27,766 bases of DNA from Pholiota molesta (Eukaryota > Basidiomycota > Agaricomycetes > Agaricales > Strophariaceae). How positions within the stretch are numbered: the stretch's first letter is position 1; each line of letters opens with the position of its first letter. The notes beneath the pieces were generated by a model. The model was not told the origin of the DNA. It ran no database searches and saw only the letters and a program-made list of their open reading frames with translations. Where the stretch lies: positions 1 through 27,766 of the forward strand of contig JACGCK010000411.1 in the NCBI GenBank assembly GCA_014925825.1, in the 5' to 3' direction. This document shows positions 20,992 through 27,766 of this stretch, piece after piece. A program made the position numbers and the translations under genes.

Positions 20992-23900
20992 ATGGACGAT
21001 ACTTCCCTTCCTGGCCGCTCAGTTGATATCGAACTGGGCGGCCAGAAGTCATTACTATCGACTTGGACAACCTCGACCCTAATCCGATGACGTTTTGGAT
21101 CTTTTGAAGGATGGACAATGTACGGTATTCGTCTGGACGAAACTCGCTGGCGAGTATTGGAGGAGAGGATATTTAGAAGCAGCGGAACGGATTGCACATA
21201 GTGCCATCGAATGTAAGTCACGATGTTGTGTTCTGCAACCATATACTCAATCATACAACCAGCTTTCCAAGCCAATGGCTCAGCTGCTTCGTTACCGCCA
21301 ATATACTCCCTTCTTGCCAATATCCAGATCGCACATGCGCGGCAAGCGCCCAAGCTGATTCTTAAGGACGCTCGTAAGCTCCCTATATGACCTGCGAACC
21401 TGTTTCACGAGTGACATATTCCGTGTCTCTAGAACAAGATATAATGGTTTCTGAAAAGTCCAAAGAAGATTATTATAGCATTGCCGCCCAATATCTAAAT
21501 CACGGAGAGCGCGCTGGAGCTGAATCGGGTGAAGGAGTTAGTGGAACGCTGGCTTTCCTTACCCGAGGTGCGTACGATACATATACGATGTAAGTAAATA
21601 CTTATTTGTAATCCAGGCATTCAGCAACTCGCAACTCGGTCGATGGATGATGCTATGCGGTCTTTCGAGGGTGTATTGGCAGTGAAACCAACGAACTTGG
21701 TTGCACTTCTCGGCAAGGTATTTTTTCATCTTTCGGAAAGTTTAATCATGACTTTACGTCATTCAGGCGCGTATCTTGTATGCCCGTCGAAACTACCGCG
21801 AAGCGCTGCGTGTGTTCCAAGACGTTCTTCGCTACAATCCAAACTGCACTCCTGATCCTCGTATCGGTATTGGTCTCTGCTTGTGGGCTTTAGACCACAA
21901 AGCGAAAGCGAAAGAAGCGTGGCAACGAAGCTTGGAAGTTGTGAGTTGCTTGTTTATTCTTACATCCTTCAAAACTAAAGATTGTGACAGAATCCTTCCG
22001 AGTGGTCTGCACAATTACTTCTTGGCCTCGAATCATTCAACGCCAGCAAAAACGACCAGCTATCTGACAGCGAAAAGAAGCAGGCCTTCCTGGTTGGGAC
22101 GAAACTGATAGAAAAAGCTTTCCATGCGAATAATCGAAGTGCGGCTGCGGCAAATGCCTTGTGTGAATTGTTCCTGCGGAAGGGAAATCACGCCAGGGTA
22201 TGCGCTTTTTCTAGACGCTGACGCATCGATTTTCACTTACCAATGCTATTCCAGGCTCTTAAACTTGCCGAGCGAACTATCCAATTTGCTGATACCATTA
22301 CTATCCTTACGGAAGGTTATCTACGTGCCGGCCGAGTTTCTCATGCTAGCGGTTCAATCGCTCAAGCAACCAAGTTCTATACAGCTGCTGTTGAAGGCCA
22401 GCCCAAAAACGTCACAGGGGCTATTGGGCTCGCACAGATGCAGATGCTAAACGGTCAGCGTCTATTGTTACCTCTCTTCAATTTTTTCTTTCTCATACTA
22501 TATTAAAAAGACGAGATGGCCGCTGCTATCCATACTCTCGACACTCTAATTCAGCCACCCAATCCTCAACGCTCTATTGAAGCGACAGTGATGCTCGCAT
22601 CGATGAGAGCCTTCCCCCGCCCGGGAGTTTCCAGTTCCGACGTCGCACAGGAGAAGGCCCGTGCCAGAGAACTCTTCGATCGCGTCAGCAAAGACCTAGA
22701 GCTCGAAGATGTTCGCACCCACGGTAAAGCCTCCCGGGGCATTGCCGACGATGTGGAGATGCACGCCGAGATCGCGCGGCTGTGGCAGGAGGAGAACCTG
22801 GACCGCATGGGCAAGGCATTGAAGGAGGCGGCAAGGATCAACGATGCGTCTGGCAAGGTTGATCCCCGACTTATCAACAATATTGGTGTTTTGCATCACC
22901 TTGAGGGTAACTTGACGGACGCGCAAACTATGTATGAGAATGCGCTTACGAGTGCTGCTACCCTGGGATCTGATGTGGCCGAAGGGTTGTCGACTACCGT
23001 TCTCTACAATCTCGCGCGCATTTACGAGGATGAAGGAGAGGATAGTCTCGCTAAAGATGCTTACGAGAAGCTCCTCTCTCGTCATCCGGAATACGTTGAC
23101 GGTATGACATTCTTGTTTTTCCCCCGTCGCTGTAATTAATTTTATTATAATTTCCGCAGGCAAGATACGACAGGCCCAGATGCTAACAAAGGTCAACCGG
23201 CTCAACGAAGCTCATGACCTCCTAAAGCAATCCTTAGCTTCGCAGAATGGCAACCTCAATCTTCGCGCTTTCTACACGTATTTCTTGATCCACAGCGGGT
23301 CCCCGAAGATCGCCAAAGAATTTGTCTTCAGCACACTCAAAGATCATGACAAACATGATGTTTACTCATTATGCGCGGCGGCTTGGATTCATTACCACCA
23401 ATCGAGGGAAAACCGAGACACCAGCTCGAAGGCATTAGAGGAGCGAAAGAGAGGATTCCAACGATCCGCCGAGTTCTTTGACAAAGCACTTCAATTGGAT
23501 CCTATGTGTGCATTCGCCGCCCAAGGACTTGCAATCATCACAGCTGAAGACGCCATCGGATCAGTGGCTGGTGCCATGCCCCGCACGCCCGGTGTAGATG
23601 AAGGCCAGAAGCGTCTGCAAAATGCGCGGGAAGCGCTGGACATCTTTGCCAAAGTCCGGGAGTCTCTCAACGATGGCAGTGTTTATTTCAATATTGGTCA
23701 TTGTTACTATGCGCGGGACGAGTTTGATCGGGCCATTGAAAGCGTAGGATTTCTCGGTTTATATCATTTTTTGCAAGCTTGGCTAATAGGGTAATTTCAG
23801 TACGAGACCGCATCAACACGGTTCTACAACAACCAGAACGTATCCGTTTTGCTTTGCCTGTGTCGTTCGTGGTATGCGAAAGCTATGAAAGACCAATCTT

Positions 23901-24974
23901 TCGTGGCTATCAAGAATGCGCTCAAATATGCACAAGCTGTAAGTCAATTGCTGTTTCTGCTTACTTTGTCGTTGACCACCACCGTACATAGGCTTTGCAC
24001 ATCCATCCCAGCGACAAAGCTATCCTGTACAATATCGCCATGATCCAACAGAAATCGGCAGAACTGGTCTTTTCCATTAAGGTTGCGAAGCGTACTTTGA
24101 AAGACTTGCAAAAGGTTATCGATTCGGCTTCCCATGCACAAAAGTAAGCATTTGTGTTGTTTGGGAGTACAATAACTAAAGCGCCTGGCGTAGACTGTTT
24201 GCATCGCTGGCATCTGATAAATCTCCGGTTGTGCCTTACGATCGCGAAATTGCTGATCAACGTCGCAAATATGGAGACAGTCTGCTCCGTAAAGCGGAGG
24301 AGCATCTTGCGAACCAGAGACAATTTGAAGCGGACACGCAATCGAGGCTTGAAGCTGCAAGGCAGAGACGCCAAGAGGAGAAGGAACGTCAAGAAGCTTT
24401 GGAGGTCAGTGTACTACGCTGTAGTTGTATGAACAAGGTCTCATGTTCCTTTACAGCGAGCTCGATTGGAGCAACTGCGCATTGAGGCAGAGAAGCTGGC
24501 CGAAGAGCGACGTTTGGCTCGCGAACAGGCCATGGAGTGGACACGAGAGGCCCGTATAGAGAGTGACGAAGAGCGCGAACGCAAGCCGAAGAAGGTCAAG
24601 AAACCCAAGGCTGAGAATGTAAGCGGTGATGAAGGCGAACCCAAGAAGAAACGTCGCGGCAAGCTAAAGAAAGCCGTGAGTGATCAAGAAGAAGAGGATC
24701 AACCGATGTTCAGTGAGGAAGACGAGGTTGAGAAACCTGCGAAGAAGGTCCGTTCTTGGCTATTGTTATCGATATGGCAAATTCTGACAATCAATTTGTA
24801 GCGAGCCACTAAGAAGCGTATGGTTAGGGATGAGGATGAGGAGGATGCTGTGAATCCTCGCAAAAAGCAATTGTTAGTGCCCACAATCCTACGTCATGAT
24901 AGATGCTGACTTCTGATACCTTCCACAGTAAAAGCAAAGCGATGCTTTCAGATACGGATGAGGAAATGTCATAG
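20992..24974 (+). CDS. CTR9: CTR9, TPR subunit of the PAF1 complex
   Basis: CTR9 is the TPR scaffold of the PAF1 complex, which travels with RNA polymerase II and supports H2B ubiquitination and H3K4/K36 methylation. The 15 exons are 20992-21212, 21263-21373, 21433-21567, 21617-21717, 21767-21940, 21991-22197, 22255-22453, 22511-23101, 23160-23743, 23801-23938, 23992-24143, 24194-24404, 24457-24747, 24802-24872 and 24929-24974, giving about 1077 aa. TPR motifs run through most of it, for example AVKPTNLVALLGKARILYAR, NNIGVLHHLEGNLTDAQTMY and TVLYNLARIYEDEGEDSLAK. The C-terminus is a coiled coil rich in Arg, Glu and Lys, then an acidic and Lys-rich tail ending SDTDEEMS. Exon 1 has two one-base frame changes, near 21045 and 21086. 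Adding one base at each gives IELGGQEVITIDLD and NLDPNPDDVLDLLKDG, as expected for CTR9. Confidence 0.93.
21045..21087 (+). other. Two apparent one-base deletions in CTR9 exon 1
   Basis: The frame from the ATG (MDDTSLPGRSVDIELGG) changes at GGCCAGAAGTC near 21045 and again at AATCCGATGAC near 21086. At both points one more G gives the expected CTR9 N-terminus. The rest of the gene (14 exons) is unbroken. Confidence 0.75.
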
Positions 24975-25303
24975 CCATTTTCCCTCTCTTACTTATTACA
25001 TAGGCCGTTCCTTTCATATCGCTCTGTAATTTCCTGCTCTTTGTAATGCACTTGTAAATCTAGTATCAGTCACTTTCTATTGTATGCTTCAGGGCAAGAA
25101 ACATTTTCTTGCCTACCGAATGGAGGAGCACGTCAACACGAACTTGCAATATATATCTGATATACAGGTTGAATGATACAAAAGTACAATGCATGTAATT
25201 AGTTAAATAATATGATCAACGTAGTGTTCTAACGAGCGGAGCATCAATGTAGAGTATGGATGCATAAAGCGGCAGGAGGGACCTCAGCAACGAGGGGGGT
25301 ACG
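24975..25303. other. Convergent gap between CTR9 and ADA2
   Basis: About 330 bp holding both 3'UTRs. AT-rich around 25140-25215. No other feature seen. Confidence 0.5.
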
Positions 25304-27766
25304 TTAATTGCTTGAAGTCGCCCATGAGTGTGATAGTGATTGTAGTGATGAGGTGTACGTCGATCCATTTTGACTGCTAGACGCAGATGACAAAGGAGGA
25401 GCCACAACAGGCTGCTTGGCCGATACTTGGGCCTGAGCATCTTTTTGTGGTGAGCCATTGACAGCCAGAATGGGAGCGCCGCTGTATACAATTTTTTTTA
25501 AAATGCCCTGTCATTGATTACGAAGAATGATACACACCTGTATCTTGTGATTGTGATTGAGAAGCAGAAGGAGTGATAGTAGGTGCAGCTGCGGCGGAGG
25601 GTTCGGTAGTAATCTTCAAATAACCAGATTGAACGAGAAAGTCCCAAACACGACTGGTCTTGTTGACATCAATCTTGACCAGATCACGAGCTTCGCGTCG
25701 ACGCAATTTGCCTCCTCTTCTGGCATACTCGCGGACGAGGGTTTCCTTGATGACAAGATAAGGTTTGGGTAGAATACGCAGTTGCGAGCAAAGGGTTTGC
25801 TCTGCAGGAGTAAGAAGATGTAGAGAAGGGCTGTTTGCAAGATTGAGCGGGTTGAGCTAGAAGATGGTGAGTTGTGCCGTGCGCGTCAAGCAATGAGATC
25901 AACTTACGAGGCCGACGCACAACTGGGGCTGCGGTTGTTCCTGCGACACCACCAAGACGGGGAGTAGATTCACGAGACTTTCCGCCCTCCCCTTCTCCGA
26001 ATGACACGAGACTCGACCTGCGTTGATCAGGTCCTGGACGACTGCCGACCAATGGTACGGTATGCAGCTCGTTCTGCAGGGTACTCTCGTAACGGCGCAA
26101 TTTTGACTTGTGTCTGATGCGAAACAAGTGAGAGAGATTAGATGAGAAACACGTTCGGAATGTGAAAAAGATGGAGAGATTGATTTACTGACCCGTTTAG
26201 CGAGATCTGCCTCATACTTCTCAATATCTGCCGGTGTTGAGAGGCCAAGACGTCGATATTGTTGTAACTCCTGTATCCGCTTTCGAAGAAGCGCCTCGTC
26301 TAAAAGGCACATTAGAGACGAATATTTAAAGACAAGATCAAAGAATCACATACATAACATATCGTAGAAAAGGCTTCATAATCAGCCGCCGTTTGCAACC
26401 TTGCAAAAGGTCGTAATCGATGCAAGAATTCGCGCTCTTCCCTCTGACGTTTCTTTCTGTAGCTTGCATCTGAAAACAAAGTTATGATTTTTCTACAACG
26501 AAAGGAATAGTGTCTTCACCTTTTTGTATTCTAGCAAACCACGTTCGAAGATTACGGCCTTGGTTTCCAGTCGTTTATCCACGCGTTGGAAATACATTTC
26601 AAGAAGGGTCAATTTGAAATTGATGGAGTCGGGTGTTTCATAAGGTTGAGGTTGAGTGGGCTCTTCAACTTCATCATCCACTGAGCCACTGAGGTTGGTC
26701 ATTGAAACGTCCTCGGTTTGGGCTTCTTTATGTCGCCGCCATTGGGATGATGTCCATTCATGCCGTTTGGTGGAGGTCCTTTTCCTGCAGGAGCTGTGGG
26801 CGGTGAACGGGTTTGCTGAGAGGGAACAATCCCTAGACGTTTATCTTCTTCCCACTTTGCCCGTGCCTTTACATCCAAATCATTCTCGTCCTCTGGGATT
26901 TGATCACCACCGAAGTCGGACACAATCCAAACTCCAGATCCTTCACCAAATCTTCAGCTTCGTTGTCTACTTCGTGTTCAAATTCGAGTCGACCGGGTAA
27001 GAACGTTGCAATTTCATGTACACCAGGCATAGAGGTTGGAGCAGGCTTTGGAGCAGGAACTTCTTGGTCGTTCATGGCAGATATTCGGCGGCGTTTACGT
27101 TCGTGAAAAACTTCAGGTTGGATGTCAAACTCTAGGTCCATTCGCTATCAAAGGATTGATTTAAATAATCTTGCAGACACATTGAAGAGATACTCACAGG
27201 CATGGGCCAATCCTTTGATTCGATGTATACCTCTCGGTAATGCTTCTCTACCTCTTCTTTCGACCGTGTCCGATGTGTTCTGCTATCTTTTTCCAATTTC
27301 CGATACCATGCGTAGAGATACCAGTCAAGAGTAGGAGCTCTCTGTATAACGAACAGTTCTGTTAAATTCAGATAATTTGAAGTAATTAAGAACGCACTCG
27401 TCGGCACCCCAATCTTCTGTGAAAATGGGGTATGAGTTCATTTCCTATTTGCAAATCGAGAGGTTTAATTCGAATCAAAATCGTTATAACAGTATCTACT
27501 CACTATCACACGATAGGGATGACCTCTCCGGTGATTTCCAAACTCCTTCCCAGCACAGAAACACGCCGGGCATATATCCACACCCTCTCCGGAACGCATA
27601 TTGGATCGGCACATTTGATGCGTATGGTATGCGTCAAGTCGCATGCACACGAATCGCACTGGTACTGCACACCAGGCTCGTTCAAAGCTAAACCACATAA
27701 AAGACATGAAATGACTTCTATGCCACGGGTTGATCATATACGCACTTTGGATCTCATCAGGCAAAT
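25304..27766 (-). CDS. ADA2: ADA2, SAGA/ADA transcriptional adaptor (5' end outside window, several frame breaks)
   Basis: ADA2 bridges the Gcn5 acetyltransferase to SAGA/ADA complexes. Segments in transcript order: 27746 to the edge, 27504-27687, 27398-27444, 27198-27341, 26520-27144, 26359-26469, 26193-26299, 25908-26113, 25534-25856 and 25304-25481. The ZZ zinc finger is visible as QYQCDSCACDLTHTIRIKC and VDICPACFCAGKEFGNH. Next come NSYPIFTEDWGADE and the SANT domain (GIGNWKKIAEHIG, then SKEEVEKHYREVYI). The middle contains IPEDENDLDVKARAKWEEDK, LRKRIQELQQYRRLGL and LREYPAERAAYRTIGR. The SWIRM domain ends the conserved part (LNLANSPSLHLLTPAE to WDFLVQSGYLK), before a Gln/Ser-rich tail. 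One-base deletions are apparent near 27590, 27269, 26926, 26709 and 26523, and the linker near 26033 is also out of phase. The donor after 26359 and the last intron are less certain. Confidence 0.88.
26521..27592 (-). other. Five apparent one-base deletions in ADA2
   Basis: Between the ZZ finger and the end of the large central exon the ADA2 frame breaks five times: near 27590 (GG), 27269 (A), 26926 (A), 26709 (G) and in the T run at 26521-26525 (A run in the transcript). At each point adding one base restores family-like sequence, for example HIG-T-RSKEEVEKHY and LEYKKDASYRKK. Confidence 0.7.

Overview
The window is nuclear DNA from a filamentous basidiomycete, most likely a mushroom-forming Agaricomycete. 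The evidence is dense genes on both strands, many 47-80 nt GT-AG introns (often GTGCGT, GTAAGT or GTATGT donors), and proteins of basidiomycete type, including a DUF6533-like membrane protein and a small coiled-coil protein. I found no bacterial operon, transposon, CRISPR array or defence island. Exon coordinates below come from hand-splicing: frame continuity across junctions plus family motifs recalled from memory.

Layout, left to right. (1) A small coiled-coil protein (222-779, +). (2) palC, the BRO1-domain pH-signalling protein (1066-2681, -). (3) tRNA-Val(AAC) (2765-2838, -), inside the 249-bp gap between palC and (4) the GPI-transamidase subunit PIG-U/GAB1 (2931-4628, +). (5) A 15-exon membrane-anchored cysteine-synthase-like PLP enzyme (4863-7051, -) with 6-nt and 14-nt microexons. 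(6) A CoA-binding-domain protein (7756-8419, +). (7) A single-pass membrane protein of unknown function with a cysteine cluster (8554-10109, -). (8) Bleomycin hydrolase, a C1B cysteine peptidase (10641-12594, -). (9, 10) Two tandem paraoxonase/arylesterase paralogs (13025-14591 and 15163-16699, +). (11) Ribosomal protein uS2/RPS0 (16848-17840, -) with a probable 5'UTR intron. (12) A DUF6533-like multi-pass membrane protein with an unresolved 5' end (18639-19784, -). (13) CTR9, the TPR subunit of the PAF1 complex (20992-24974, +). (14) ADA2, the SAGA adaptor (25304 to beyond 27766, -), cut by the right edge.

The genes do not form one pathway. Most are housekeeping functions: pH sensing, GPI anchoring, sulfur amino-acid chemistry, proteolysis, translation and Pol II transcription. 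CTR9 and ADA2 are both Pol II chromatin cofactors and lie tail to tail. The accessory-looking part is the paraoxonase pair, a local duplication with the same exon plan in both copies.

A recurring oddity is the loss of single bases inside otherwise good exons of the coiled-coil gene, palC, CTR9 and ADA2. Every well-resolved case is a deletion in a short run of identical bases. That fits consensus error in a long-read assembly better than gene death, but raw reads are needed to decide. I did not find a convincing new biological system. The best leads are the microexons, the complementary calcium-ligand changes in the paraoxonase pair, and the cysteine-cluster membrane protein.
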